A DNA stretch of 64,000 nt from Nocardia pseudovaccinii NBRC 100343 (GCF_001613225.1 NZ_BDBY01000207.1:42038-106037); one strand, 5' to 3'. Positions 7,793 to 16,440 are shown, counted from the stretch's first letter. Numbers and translations are program-made. The notes: a model not told the origin generated them from the letters alone.

Positions 7793-9163
7793 ATGACAGA
7801 AAACACCACACCGCACACCACCGACGCGCACACCGCCCTGCAAGCCCTCGACCGTCTGGCGGTGACGCCCTGGCATCGGCGGGTTGTTGCCTTGGTGGGG
7901 ATCGGCTCGTTCTTCAACTTCTACGAAATCGCTATCGGCACTTTGATGTTGCCGCTGCTGCCCGGGGACTGGAACCTCAGCTCCGGCTGGAAGGCCGCCA
8001 TCATCGCAGCGCCCTTCGCCGGTGAATTCCTCGGCGCCTGGCTGCTGACACCACTGGCCGACCGATTCGGCCGCCGCCGGATGTTCCAGCTCAACCTACT
8101 CGCTTACGCGATCCTGTCCATTGCCTGCGCCGCCGCCGACGGCGAACTCAGCATGGTGGTGCTGCGGTTCATGCTCGGTATCGGCCTCGGCGCTGAGCTG
8201 GCGTTGGTCGACAGCTACCTCACCGAACTCCTCCCACCCCGCGACCGCGGGCGGCTGGTCGCCTGGTCCTATACCTTCGGGATGACCGCCGTGCCGGTCG
8301 CCGGAATCCTCGTAACGGTACTGCCACACACCATTGCCGGTATCGACAGCTGGCGGTGGATGCTCACCTTCGCCGCAGGCGGCGCACTGCTCATCTGGGT
8401 TATGCGGCAACGTCTTCCGGAGTCGCCGCGGTGGCTGATCACCCGCGGCCGCGAAACCGAGGCGGTCGCGATCATCGACTCCATCCTCGCTGCGGGCGCG
8501 GCTGACAAGGGCTCCCCGCCGGTCACCGCGGCCTCCGACCCCTTACTTGCCGACCGGTCCACCGGCCACGATTCCCTGCTCACTCCTGCCGAGCTGCGGC
8601 GAAGGATCACCTTGATCGGTTTGCTTCAAGGGCTGGGATCCGTTGGCATCTACGGGTTCTCCACTATTGCGCCGTTGGCGATCCTGGCGAAGGGGATCGA
8701 GGTCGTGGACTCGCTGGCCTACTCGGCATTGTCGGCCCTGGGCTATCCACTCGGGCCGTTGCTGCTGGTGGCCTTGTCCGATCGCGTCCAGCGCAAGACC
8801 CTCGCGGTCGCCTCGGCGGTGGCGGTGGGAGCGTTCGGGTTCGCTTTCGGGCTGGCAGGCCCGCCGACTTTGATCGTATTGTTCGGGTTCCTCACCGGGC
8901 TCAGCGCTACTTTCCACGGCACAGTCGCCCGAGCCTACGGTGCAGAGCTGTTCCCCACCCACCTGCGCAGCACGCTGGTTGGCCGGACCTATTCGATGTC
9001 TCGGGTCATTGCCGCGGTATTGCCATTCATCGCCGTACCGACCCTGCACAGTCTCGGTCCCGGAGCGCTCTACGCTGGGTGCGGACTGCTGATGCTCATG
9101 CTGGCCGTGACTGTGATGTGGCTGGGTCCGCGCACCAATTTCCGTTCATTGGAAGCTATTTGA
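7793..9163 (+). CDS. MFS transporter (module 1)
   Basis: A 456-residue major facilitator with 12 predicted membrane segments. The segment-2/3 loop carries the family signature (PLADRFGRRRM) and a second half-copy occurs after the central loop (LVALSDRVQRKTL). The acidic residue in FFNFYEIAIG of helix 1 and the long central loop (about residues 205-265) resemble the metabolite:H+ symporter/sugar-porter branch. It follows the coupled operon after 84 bp and is probably its uptake system; module 2 likewise ends with an MFS gene (27913), though the two carriers are not close copies. The likely cargo is the organic acid used by the module, by context only. The start ATG at 7793 has only a weak ribosome site. 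Confidence 0.88.
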   Translation: MTENTTPHTTDAHTALQALDRLAVTPWHRRVVALVGIGSFFNFYEIAIGTLMLPLLPGDWNLSSGWKAAIIAAPFAGEFLGAWLLTPLADRFGRRRMFQLNLLAYAILSIACAAADGELSMVVLRFMLGIGLGAELALVDSYLTELLPPRDRGRLVAWSYTFGMTAVPVAGILVTVLPHTIAGIDSWRWMLTFAAGGALLIWVMRQRLPESPRWLITRGRETEAVAIIDSILAAGAADKGSPPVTAASDPLLADRSTGHDSLLTPAELRRRITLIGLLQGLGSVGIYGFSTIAPLAILAKGIEVVDSLAYSALSALGYPLGPLLLVALSDRVQRKTLAVASAVAVGAFGFAFGLAGPPTLIVLFGFLTGLSATFHGTVARAYGAELFPTHLRSTLVGRTYSMSRVIAAVLPFIAVPTLHSLGPGALYAGCGLLMLMLAVTVMWLGPRTNFRSLEAI

Positions 9164-9252
9164 TCGCCGTGTTCCAAGTCCGTCGAGGGCAGCGGGTCTT
9201 GCCAGAGTCAGGTCGACGCGTGAAGACTGCGCGATGTCCGCCGACCGTGGTG

Positions 9253-9894
9253 CTACATCTGTGGGCCGTCGGATAGATATCGTTCGGCGAAGCCCTGCGC
9301 CCACAGGTGTCCGTGCAGCGCGAGTTCATTTGCCATCCGGGCCATTTCGGCTGGCGGGTGCGGCATCCCGGTTTCCAGCCACCACAGCATCAGCGTGGCC
9401 GTTTGACCGGCCCACGCCCGCGACACGACTTCGAGGGGTATCCGGGCTTGCGCGTCGAGTCGTTTGGCGCGGGAACCGAAGATCTGTTCGGCCGTGCGGG
9501 CGACCTCGTCGAGCAACGCAAGCAGCGGTACGCCGTCACCGGTCCCGCGCAGCACAACGCGATACATCTGCGGCTCGGCAGCGGCGTGTTCGAAGGCCGC
9601 GGTCGTCAGCTCACCGGTGAAGCCGACATTGTCGGTCGGGACCGCGGCCACCCGTGCGTCCAGATCCTGACGCAGCACCGTGGACATCTGGAACAGCAGA
9701 TCGTCCTTGTCGCGGAAGTGCTTCCAGAACGTGGCGCGTCCCAGGTCGGCCCGAGCGGCGATGGCGTCGATCGTCACTGCGCCGTAGTCGATTTCCAGGC
9801 ACAGTTCGGCCAGTGCCCGCATAAAACGCCGCCGTGTCTCCAGCACGCGGCGGCCCTGCCGCGTCGACGGATCCACTGATCTCTGGATCTGCAT
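9253..9894 (-). CDS. TetR family transcriptional regulator
   Basis: A 213-residue TetR protein. The DNA-binding domain covers about residues 18-62 and ends with ARADLGRATFWKHFRDKDDLL, a typical helix-turn-helix with the FWKHF recognition region. The start ATG at 9894 is preferred because GGAAGGA lies 5 bp upstream; an ATG at 9942 has its purine run directly against the start. The gene is convergent with the MFS gene and divergent from the secreted protein at 10085. Nested inverted repeats at 9964-9987 in the shared upstream region are candidate operators. Its targets are likely itself and the secreted-protein/exporter group downstream; the ligand is unknown. Confidence 0.87.
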   Translation of the reverse strand: MQIQRSVDPSTRQGRRVLETRRRFMRALAELCLEIDYGAVTIDAIAARADLGRATFWKHFRDKDDLLFQMSTVLRQDLDARVAAVPTDNVGFTGELTTAAFEHAAAEPQMYRVVLRGTGDGVPLLALLDEVARTAEQIFGSRAKRLDAQARIPLEVVSRAWAGQTATLMLWWLETGMPHPPAEMARMANELALHGHLWAQGFAERYLSDGPQM

Positions 9895-9963
9895 GCCTGT
9901 CCTTCCGTCCGCTCCCCGGTCATCCTCCCTTATTTTTCTCATTCCCTATTGATCGACTCGGAG

Positions 9964-9987
9964 TCTATAAGTAGATTCACAGTCTAC
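9964..9987. promoter_or_regulatory. Candidate TetR operator (nested inverted repeats)
   Basis: Two overlapping inverted repeats lie between the divergent TetR (9894) and secreted-protein (10085) genes: TCTA-taag-TAGA at 9964-9975 and GTAGA-ttcacag-TCTAC at 9971-9987. The stretch is AT-richer than its surroundings, as expected for a promoter. Assignment to the adjacent TetR is by position. Confidence 0.4.
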
Positions 9988-10084
9988 GCTCAGTGTAATG
10001 ACCATCACATGCTGAGGTTGTGCATCGGAGTGGCGGCGGGCACCCCGCCCGCCGGGACCAACGCCTCCGAAGATGAGGAAATCA

Positions 10085-10813
10085 ATGAAGATTCACAGAT
10101 CGGCCTGGACAGCAGCGATCACTGTGGCTGCCGTCGCAACGGGCATGGCCACCGCGTCAGCTGAACCGGAACCGACCGCGCCGCCGGTGACCTACCGCGC
10201 GAACGTGGTCGACAAGTCGGTGATCGCCACGCTCGAGGGCGGGGTGTTCACGCTGGCGAAGGACACCCTGTCGGTCTCGGTGCTCGACTCTCTCGGCCAC
10301 GTGCTGGATGCGATGCCCTTGTCGTACCGCATCGATGGGCAGACCTTGCCGATCCGCTCCGAGATCTCCAGTGACGGGCGCACTCTGACCCTCACCCCCG
10401 ACACCGACGGGATCCGGCGTGACGCTCTGCAACCGGTCGCCTCGCCGCTGGAGAACCAGTTGGCGATGAACGATCTGATCAACAGCGTGAGCATCGGCAC
10501 CTCCCTGGGGAGCCTCGTCGGCACCGCCATCGGCGCGATCGCCGGCATCGGCGTCGGATTCGTGATCGCCGGCGCGGCCTGCGCGGTCATCGCCCTGGCC
10601 TGTGTCGTGACCGTGCTACCGATCGTCGCTTTGGTCGGCGCGGTAGGAGGTTTGGCCGGAGCGGTCCTCGCCGGGGGCCCGACCGCGGCCTACGCGCTCT
10701 ACGAATACGTGACCGCGATGCGGGCCGAACCGGGCCAGACCAAGTACGCCCCGCAGGTCCAGGGCAAGCCGGGTGGAATCCCCGCGCCCGCCGCCGCCCC
10801 GCAAGAGCAGTAA
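10085..10813 (+). CDS. Secreted protein of unknown function, paralogue 1
   Basis: A 242-residue exported protein. A signal peptide is clear (MKIHRS, hydrophobic AAITVAAVATGMA, then ASAEPEP with probable cleavage after ASA). Residues 35-120 form a predicted beta-rich domain (VIATLEGGVFTLAKD, then SVLDSLGHVLD and ISSDGRTLTLTPD). Residues 145-210 are a long Gly/Ala-rich hydrophobic stretch with GxxxG spacing, and the tail is Pro/Ala-rich. The start at 10085 is chosen because GAGGAA ends 4 bp before it. It is followed after 17 bp by a paralogue with the same architecture, and a third copy lies at 30150. The glycine-zipper-like region could insert into or associate with a membrane. I cannot assign a function. 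Confidence 0.8.
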   Translation: MKIHRSAWTAAITVAAVATGMATASAEPEPTAPPVTYRANVVDKSVIATLEGGVFTLAKDTLSVSVLDSLGHVLDAMPLSYRIDGQTLPIRSEISSDGRTLTLTPDTDGIRRDALQPVASPLENQLAMNDLINSVSIGTSLGSLVGTAIGAIAGIGVGFVIAGAACAVIALACVVTVLPIVALVGAVGGLAGAVLAGGPTAAYALYEYVTAMRAEPGQTKYAPQVQGKPGGIPAPAAAPQEQ

Positions 10814-10830
10814 GGACCGAGGTTCGCGCA

Positions 10831-11592
10831 ATGAAACTCGGAACAACAACCCTCACCGTGGCGGCGACGATCGCTGCGGCCTCGGTGGCGACAGTACCGG
10901 CGAATGCCGACCCGACTCCCGAGGACCACTATCGCCTCGAGGTCATCGGCCATTCGGTGATCACGACCCTCGACCGCGGCACCTTCTCACTCGCCCCGGA
11001 CCAGCAGTCGGTGGTCATGCTCGATCGTGACGGCCAACTGCTGACCACCCTGCCGCTGACCTTCACCCTTGATGGGGAACACCACCAGATCGGGCAAACC
11101 ATCTCCGACGGCGGCCGGGTGCTGGCGCTCACGCCCGATGTCGCGGCGCTTCGCGCGGACGGCACCCAGCCTGTTGCCTCGCCGCTGGAAGAACAACTCG
11201 CACTCGACGATCTGTCCAGCAACCTGTTCCGCGGAGCGATCGCGGGCACTCTGGTAGGTCTCGCCGTCGGGGCCGTGGTCGGCGGCGTACTCGGGCTGGG
11301 CTCGTGCCTGCTCGTCGGCCCAGGGTGCCTGGCCACAGCACCTGCGATCATTCTCGCCTTCGCCGGTGGCGGCAGCCTGGTCGGCACGCTGCTCGCGGGC
11401 GGAGTCGGACTGGCCGATGGACTGTGGAAGTACATCATCACCCGCCAGGCTCCGCCCGGCCAGAGCCCCTACGCCAATCAAGACGGACTGCTCGACCCGG
11501 ACGGGACTGGCGTCCCCGATGCCAACCTCCGCTTGCCCAGCGGCTCGGCCGGTGCGCTCAGGAGCGGCTCCTCGAGCGGCTCCGGTCACTGA
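10831..11592 (+). CDS. Secreted protein of unknown function, paralogue 2
   Basis: A 253-residue exported protein with a signal peptide (MKLGTT, hydrophobic core, cleavage probably after PANA). It repeats the layout of its neighbour: a beta-rich domain containing VITTLDRGTFSLAPDQQ, LDRDGQLL and ISDGGRVLALTPD, the linker PVASPLEEQLALDDL (PVASPLENQLAMNDL in paralogue 1), and a Gly-rich hydrophobic region (about residues 135-205). The tail is long and Ser/Gly-rich. Tandem position with 17 bp spacing shows an in-situ duplication and a shared transcript. Two cysteines lie in the hydrophobic stretch (GSCLLVGPGC). A role at the cell envelope, perhaps with the YhgE/Pip exporter that follows, is speculative. 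Confidence 0.8.
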   Translation: MKLGTTTLTVAATIAAASVATVPANADPTPEDHYRLEVIGHSVITTLDRGTFSLAPDQQSVVMLDRDGQLLTTLPLTFTLDGEHHQIGQTISDGGRVLALTPDVAALRADGTQPVASPLEEQLALDDLSSNLFRGAIAGTLVGLAVGAVVGGVLGLGSCLLVGPGCLATAPAIILAFAGGGSLVGTLLAGGVGLADGLWKYIITRQAPPGQSPYANQDGLLDPDGTGVPDANLRLPSGSAGALRSGSSSGSGH

Positions 11593-11870
11593 TCAGGCCA
11601 TCCGACCGGCCCCGTCACCGCTGCCACCCCTCGGCGGTGGCGGGGCCCGAAGGACCCGGGCCCGTGGCGGAAACGTCGTGAGCCGGAACCGATCCTGCAC
11701 GGACCGATCGATTTCATCAGGGTCGATCGGTGATCGGCACCGGCTGCGACTCTGCGCCTCCGACACGGGCCCGGGCTCCTTTTCGAAGTCACGAGGCAGG
11801 CGGCCTGCGCGTGTTCCTGACGTCCGCCCGCCTCCGCACATTTCGCATATGACATGTACCTGGAGCTACT

Positions 11871-13781
11871 TTGAGCACCACCTCGGCCCATCATGGGCCT
11901 TCGCGATGGATCCGATCTCGTTGGGCGCGTCTGGTTCTCGCCGCGATCATCACTCTGCCTCTGGCCTTCTCGGCGCTGTACATGTGGGCAATGTGGGATC
12001 CGACCAAGACCGTCCACAAAATGCCGGTGGCGTTGGTGAACTCCGACAAGCCGGTAGGGGAGGGCGACAAGCGGCTGGCCGCCGGTGACCGCGTAATCGG
12101 CACTCTCTTGTCGACCAAGCCCGTCGATTTCGCCCTCGTCGACCACGAAACCGCCACGCGCGGACTGCAATCGGGTGACTACTACTTCGTGGTGGAGATC
12201 CCCGCCGACTTCAGTGCGAGCGTCACGCGGTTCGCTCAACCGACGGCGAATCCCGCTCGGATCGAGATCACCTACAACGACAACATCACCACCATGGCGT
12301 CCTCGACCGGCGCGCGGGTGATGACCGCGGTCGAAAACGCTGTGCGGAAAGGACTTGCCGCACAAGCGGTCAGCACCGTGCTGACCGGATTGAACTCGGC
12401 CGGGACCGGGCTGCGCTCGGCCGCTGACGGCGCCGGCCAACTGCACGACGGCACCACACGGCTCGCAGCCGGAGCCGACACACTGGCCACCGGCATCGAT
12501 ACCCAGCTGGCCCCCGGAATCGCCGCGGCCGCGACCGGAGGAGCACAGCTCGCGGCGGGCGCCAATGAACTGTCCACCGGTCTGACCACCCTGCAGACCG
12601 GCACCGGCACCGTCGGTGCCGGTGCACAACGACTCTCCGACGGCATCAGCCGACTGGTCGGACTCATCGACCGCAACGGTGATCTGGCCGCCCGGGCCGA
12701 AACTCTCACCCGACAGCTGTCCGGTAACCCGGACGCGCTGAGTCACGACGCGGCGGGCATCCTGAGCAATCTCTCCTCGGTGTTGAACGGACTGCAGGAT
12801 TTGCAATCCGGTGGACGGGAGCTGGCGCGCCAGCTCAACGACCCGACCGCCGACTATCGCGGCGGCGTCGACAAACTCGCTGCCGGAGGCACTCGCCTGG
12901 CCGACGGCACCGACCGGCTCGCCACCGGGCTGGGACAGCTCGACAACGGAATGACCAAGGTCAGCACCGGTATCCAGCAACTGCAGAACGGCACCCACGA
13001 ACTCGACAACGGCGCCGGCCGACTGGCGACCGGGCTGCGCGACGGCGCAACACGTTTGCCCGACCTGAACGACCCCACCGCACGTGATCGCATGGCCACC
13101 TTGCTGGCCACACCCGTCACCGCCGAATCCAAGAACGTCGCCCCCGCCCGCCACCTCGGCCCAGGTGCCGCGCCCGCGCTGCTGGCCATCGGCACCATGC
13201 TGCTGACAATACTGGTGTGGATGACCTTCCAAGCCCATCGCGAACACGAGCTGTCCAGGCATACAACCGAATCCGAGTCCCGTAGCAGCCGCCTGCGCCA
13301 TGCCGCGCGCCGGATGGCGGCGGTCACCGCGGTCAGCATGATCGCCTCCGCTGGGCTCGCCGCTGGTCTGTGGAAGACGCTCTCACCCCAGCCCGCACCG
13401 GAAACCCTGTGGATGGTCGCCGCTGTCGTGCTCCTCGCGACCATCATGTCGGCAGCTCTCGTCGGTGCGGCATTCACACTGTTCGGATACGTTGCCGGAA
13501 CAATGATTTCACTCGCCGCGCTGATGCTGCAGGTCTTCTCTTTCGGTGGCGTCTGGATGATCGAAACCGTCCCCGCACCGTTTCGCTGGCTGCACTACAT
13601 CGCACCGTTGAGCTATGTGCGCGGCGGCTTGATCGCCGGGTTCAACGGCACCGACGGCTTCTGGTCCGCCGCCGCCGCGATGCTCACCATCGCGACACTG
13701 GCGCTCGCAGTCACCGTTCTCGCGCAGCGGAAGGGGATGAGCCGCTACCCACACCGGGTCGCCGGACCTGAAACGGCCTAA
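11871..13781 (+). CDS. YhgE/Pip-type membrane exporter, long form
   Basis: A 636-residue protein of the YhgE/Pip (ABC-2-like) family. One membrane helix lies near the N-terminus (about 20-42) followed by an extracytoplasmic domain containing MPVALVNSDKPV and the DYYFVVEIPADFS strip. A region of about 300 residues is then built from short repeats of the form L-x-x-G-x-x-x (for example LAAGADTLATGIDTQL). Five further helices occupy about 430-625. The start is TTG at 11871, supported by GGAG 5 bp upstream. Family members include phage-infection and ESAT-like secretion accessories and drug-efflux-like proteins; a cargo cannot be named. The upstream secreted pair is 278 bp away. Confidence 0.82.
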   Translation: MSTTSAHHGPSRWIRSRWARLVLAAIITLPLAFSALYMWAMWDPTKTVHKMPVALVNSDKPVGEGDKRLAAGDRVIGTLLSTKPVDFALVDHETATRGLQSGDYYFVVEIPADFSASVTRFAQPTANPARIEITYNDNITTMASSTGARVMTAVENAVRKGLAAQAVSTVLTGLNSAGTGLRSAADGAGQLHDGTTRLAAGADTLATGIDTQLAPGIAAAATGGAQLAAGANELSTGLTTLQTGTGTVGAGAQRLSDGISRLVGLIDRNGDLAARAETLTRQLSGNPDALSHDAAGILSNLSSVLNGLQDLQSGGRELARQLNDPTADYRGGVDKLAAGGTRLADGTDRLATGLGQLDNGMTKVSTGIQQLQNGTHELDNGAGRLATGLRDGATRLPDLNDPTARDRMATLLATPVTAESKNVAPARHLGPGAAPALLAIGTMLLTILVWMTFQAHREHELSRHTTESESRSSRLRHAARRMAAVTAVSMIASAGLAAGLWKTLSPQPAPETLWMVAAVVLLATIMSAALVGAAFTLFGYVAGTMISLAALMLQVFSFGGVWMIETVPAPFRWLHYIAPLSYVRGGLIAGFNGTDGFWSAAAAMLTIATLALAVTVLAQRKGMSRYPHRVAGPETA

Positions 13782-13785
13782 AAAA

Positions 13786-13801
13786 GTAGTTGGTTAACCA
13801 C
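13786..13801. promoter_or_regulatory. Duplicate of the module-1 TetR operator
   Basis: GTAGTTGGTTAACCAC matches the operator at 1806-1821 read on the minus strand (GTGGTTGGCTAACCAC) at 14 of 16 bases, with flanking A-tract and following bases also conserved. It sits 5 bp after the exporter stop and 24 bp before the GTG of a decayed TetR copy. If the module-1 repressor still binds it, it is a decoy or relic site. Confidence 0.6.
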
Positions 13802-13825
13802 ATTATTTCTGATAGTCTAACCGCC

Positions 13826-13960
13826 GTGGACGCACGCCACATCGACCCTCGATCAGCAGCGCTCGGAGCTGTCCCATGACGCACTTGTTCAACGACGAGT
13901 TCATCACCGAACACGGACACGCCAGATGACACTTCGGTACCGCAGTACGCCACGGGACCT
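13826..13960 (+). pseudogene. Decayed copy of the module-1 TetR gene (5' part)
   Basis: From the GTG at 13826 the DNA aligns with the start of the TetR gene at 1778: CAGCAGCGCTCGGAGCTGTCC here against CAGCAGCGATCGGAGCTGTCC there, then CGAGTTCATCACCGAACACGG against CGAGCTCATCGCCGAGCGCGG, and ATGACACTT against ATGACGCTC. Several indels and an early in-frame stop break the reading frame, so only the DNA-binding half is traceable and no complete protein can be made. Upstream, the operator is also conserved. The rest of 13782-14120 has no convincing gene. The divergent partner expected from the 1.8 kb arrangement is absent, being replaced by the exporter's 3' end. Confidence 0.72.
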
Positions 13961-14120
13961 TGGAAAGGCCTGCCGCAATAGGATTCTGGTGGTCGTGCTG
14001 AGTCGGGAAGGGCGACCTCGGCGCAGCCATCACCGACCTACCCGTCGGCTCGCGCATACGCGACAATCGGTCGAATTCCATGCCTGTTCAATCTTGCGTT
14101 GCCTCATGAGTCGATAGGTC

Positions 14121-14342
14121 ATGACCAGCGAAGGGTGGTTCCCGACCACAGGCAATGTGCACCTGCGGGTATGGCTTGCCGACATGGCGTTCGACTACAC
14201 GGCCACGGCGGTGGCGGTCCCCAACTTGATCGAGGATTGGATGCGAAAGCATTGGTACACAATCGAATTGATCCACGACACCACCGATGACTATGTGCAG
14301 CTGCCGCACTTGCCGTGTGAACGATTGTTCCTCGGGCCGTGA
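14121..14342 (+). CDS. Small hypothetical protein (73 aa)
   Basis: A 73-residue reading frame with coding-like codon use and composition (WLADMAFDYTA, LIEDWMRKHWYTIELIHD, CERLFLGP), soluble and mixed alpha/beta. It has only a weak ribosome site. It precedes a group of coupled small genes (14529-15063) after a 186-bp gap with no convincing reading frame. I do not recognise a family. It might be the first member of the small accessory cluster with the winged-helix protein, or a chance survivor of decayed DNA, since the sequence just before it is a pseudogene. Confidence 0.5.
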   Translation: MTSEGWFPTTGNVHLRVWLADMAFDYTATAVAVPNLIEDWMRKHWYTIELIHDTTDDYVQLPHLPCERLFLGP

Positions 14343-14528
14343 CCGGCAGCTCCGAGGCGCCGTCGAGCGAGGTCGACCGACCAATGTCCCGAGCGATGGC
14401 GACACCGGCGTTGTGCCTGCCGCACGTCGGGACAGGGGCCGAACGCGGCATCGGTGCGGCGATGGCGGTCGCGCGCTCGCGGGACGCAGTCCATCCGAGT
14501 TGCCGCACCGTCGAAAACGGAGGATGCG

Positions 14529-14804
14529 ATGGCGTTGACCGAGCCACAGGCCAAAGTCCTTGCCGCGCTCGCGATTCTGGGTCCCATGCAATCACTGACT
14601 GTACGCGAGCTGTGCGGGCACGCGGGACGCAAGGACTCGGCGACGCGAGCCGCCCTGCGAGGACTCGCGGATTCCGGTCTCGCCCACGGCTCCCGGCCCC
14701 CGCCGGCCAGGTGGCGGATCACCGCACGTGGGCGCGCGCTACTGCTGATGCCGAGGTACCGCGAGTACCTGTCGCAGGTTTCGGCGAACAGGCACCGGCG
14801 GTGA
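14529..14804 (+). CDS. Small winged-helix (MarR-like) DNA-binding protein
   Basis: A 91-residue protein that is essentially one winged helix-turn-helix: helix 1 KVLAALAILGPM, then LTVRELCGHAG and the recognition-type stretch SATRAALRGLADSGLAHG, then the wing with RWRITARGRALL. The start ATG at 14529 follows CGGAGG. The stop TGA at 14802-14804 overlaps the GTG of the next, frameshifted gene, so the two were translationally coupled. It probably regulates its own small cluster, including the exporter at 15060. Single-domain winged-helix proteins of this size are common in Nocardia accessory regions; partner and ligand are unknown. Confidence 0.72.
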   Translation: MALTEPQAKVLAALAILGPMQSLTVRELCGHAGRKDSATRAALRGLADSGLAHGSRPPPARWRITARGRALLLMPRYREYLSQVSANRHRR

Positions 14805-15063
14805 GACCGACGCCGACCGCGATCGGTCACCTGCGCACGGACAGATTCGGCGTCTCCCGGGAATGGTACGAGATTCAGTCCGCAGTAGGGCAAAACGACT
14901 CGGCTACGACTTGGCCGAGACCGTGACGTTCGACGCGATCACTGCCCCCGACGGGCGGCTGCTGAACGTGGTCCAGGCCCTCGATGTCGAGGCGGTGATC
15001 GCGGCGAGCCGCACGTCCTTCAACCCCATGTGTCACAACCTAGGAATGACGGTGCTGTTATGA
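14801..15063 (+). pseudogene. Frameshifted small gene in a coupled operon
   Basis: The gene begins with GTG at 14801 (overlapping the winged-helix stop) in the frame reading AIGHLRTDRFGVSREWYEIQ. It continues in another frame from about 14880 as RAKRLGYDLAETVTFDAI and LDVEAVIAASRTSF, ending with TGA at 15061-15063, which overlaps the ATG at 15060 of the exporter. The total of 263 bp is one short of a multiple of three, so a single lost base near 14875-14890 explains the break. The restored protein, about 87 residues, has an alpha/beta look similar to resolvase-like N-terminal folds of small Nocardia proteins, but I cannot name a function. Sequencing error or programmed frameshifting are alternatives to decay. 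Confidence 0.6.
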
Positions 15064-16364
15064 CGAATCCGCAAGAGGGCGAGCAAACGACCAGTTGGCG
15101 TTCGGTCGTGCGTGTATGGCTCGTGCCGGCTGTAGTGGTTTCGCTGCTCATGGGCCTGCTGGCGACGATGTATCTCTCGTATGTGGTCGATCCGGGGAAG
15201 CATCTGCACAGTTTTCCGATCGCGCTGGTGGATCAGGACAGCGGAGATGTGATCGGCGGGAAGCCGACCAATGTGGGTAAGCAGATCAGTGATGCGCTGG
15301 TGCAGCAGATTCCTGGTGACAAGATCGACCTGCGGGTGCTCGGCATCAACGAGGCGCAGCTTCAGTTGGATTCGGGCGATGTGTACGGGGCGATCGTCAT
15401 TCCGAGCGACTTCACCAAGCGGCTCGGAATTTTCGCCACCGCCAGCGTGGTGCCCGGCGAAGTAACCCAGCCGATCATCACGGTGTACACCAATCCGCGG
15501 ACCGGGTCGTTCTCCGCGCAGGTCGTGCAGACCATCGCGGAGAACGCACTGAATCAAGCCAATCTGACTGTGGGCAAACAGCTCACCGACAACGTGCAGA
15601 CCCAACTGCAAAGCTCCGGTGGCGGGCAAACGCCGGAGCTGGTCGGCCTCAGCCGATTGATGCTGTCCAAGCCGATCGATGTTGTCGTCAGCCCGTTCCA
15701 TCCGCTGCCGTCGGGTACGGGCGGTGGATTGACGGCGTTCTTCTACACGGTGATGGTGCTGCTGGCCGGATTCACCGGCGCCATGGTGATCAACGGGATG
15801 GTCGATTCGTCGCTCGGTTTCGCACCGACCGAATTCGGTCCCTGGTACGTGCACTATCCGCCGACGCCGATTTCCCGGCTGCGGACATTGCTGCTGAAGT
15901 GGGGCGTGATCACCGCCACCGCGCCGGTCGCGGCCGGGATATTCATGGCGGTCGGGCATTGGCTCGATATGCCGATCGAGCGGCCGCTGCTGCTGTTCCT
16001 CTACAGCACCTTCGCCATCATCGCGGTCGGCGTCACCGCGCTGTCGATCGTGTCAGCGCTCGGCACCCTTGGTCTGCTGGTCAACCTCGTCCTGTTCATC
16101 GTGCTCGGCCTGCCGTCCTCCGGCGGCACCATTCCGGTCGAGGCGCTTCCGAAATCCGTTGCCTGGCTTGCCCAGTTCGAACCGATGCACCAGGTGTACC
16201 TCGGCATCAGGGCCATCCTGTACTTCAACGCCGACGGCTCCGCCGGATTTACTCGTGCGATCTGGATGACCCTGCTGGGCATGGTCATCGGCTTGGTCCT
16301 GGGCAGTGCTGTGACGCGTTATTACGACTGGAAGGAGTTACACCGCGCACCCGCGCAATCCTGA
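15060..16364 (+). CDS. YhgE/Pip-type ABC-2 membrane exporter, short form
   Basis: A 434-residue membrane protein. A first helix (about residues 19-40) is followed by an extracytoplasmic domain with FPIALVDQDSGDVIGG and DVYGAIVIPSDFTKRLG, the YhgE/Pip-like N-terminal signature. Five to six helices occupy about 220-425. Compared with the exporter at 11871 it lacks the long L-x-x-G repeat region. The start ATG at 15060 overlaps the stop of the upstream gene; an ATG at 15030 is in frame but lies within that gene. It probably exports a small hydrophobic compound or assists a secretion step at the membrane; the cargo is unknown. Confidence 0.8.
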   Translation: MTNPQEGEQTTSWRSVVRVWLVPAVVVSLLMGLLATMYLSYVVDPGKHLHSFPIALVDQDSGDVIGGKPTNVGKQISDALVQQIPGDKIDLRVLGINEAQLQLDSGDVYGAIVIPSDFTKRLGIFATASVVPGEVTQPIITVYTNPRTGSFSAQVVQTIAENALNQANLTVGKQLTDNVQTQLQSSGGGQTPELVGLSRLMLSKPIDVVVSPFHPLPSGTGGGLTAFFYTVMVLLAGFTGAMVINGMVDSSLGFAPTEFGPWYVHYPPTPISRLRTLLLKWGVITATAPVAAGIFMAVGHWLDMPIERPLLLFLYSTFAIIAVGVTALSIVSALGTLGLLVNLVLFIVLGLPSSGGTIPVEALPKSVAWLAQFEPMHQVYLGIRAILYFNADGSAGFTRAIWMTLLGMVIGLVLGSAVTRYYDWKELHRAPAQS

Positions 16365-16440
16365 TGACCGCGTAGTCCTGATGATCACTTGGGCAATGCC
16401 TGATGTCACGCACCGAGGTGGTGACAACAGGATCCTTCGG

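Noticed and set aside
11593..11870. GGGCCC-type dyads and repeated GATCGAT/GGTCGATCGG words before the exporter
   Set aside because: Short GC palindromes are expected at this base composition; no clear stem with terminator context.
11586..13301. Long open frame antisense to the YhgE/Pip exporter
   Set aside because: A mirror of the L-x-x-G repeat region; the repetitive Gly/Val/Gln sequence has no start signal.
13821..13872. Short open frame VDARHIDPRSAALGAVP after the duplicated operator
   Set aside because: It is the frameshifted start of the decayed TetR copy and stops after 17 codons; not a leader peptide with recognisable features.
14339..14926. Long open frame overlapping the small winged-helix gene
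   Set aside because: Arg/Ser/Pro-rich composition in the shadow of the winged-helix gene; only its last part (from 14801) shows real coding character, and that is reported as the frameshifted gene.
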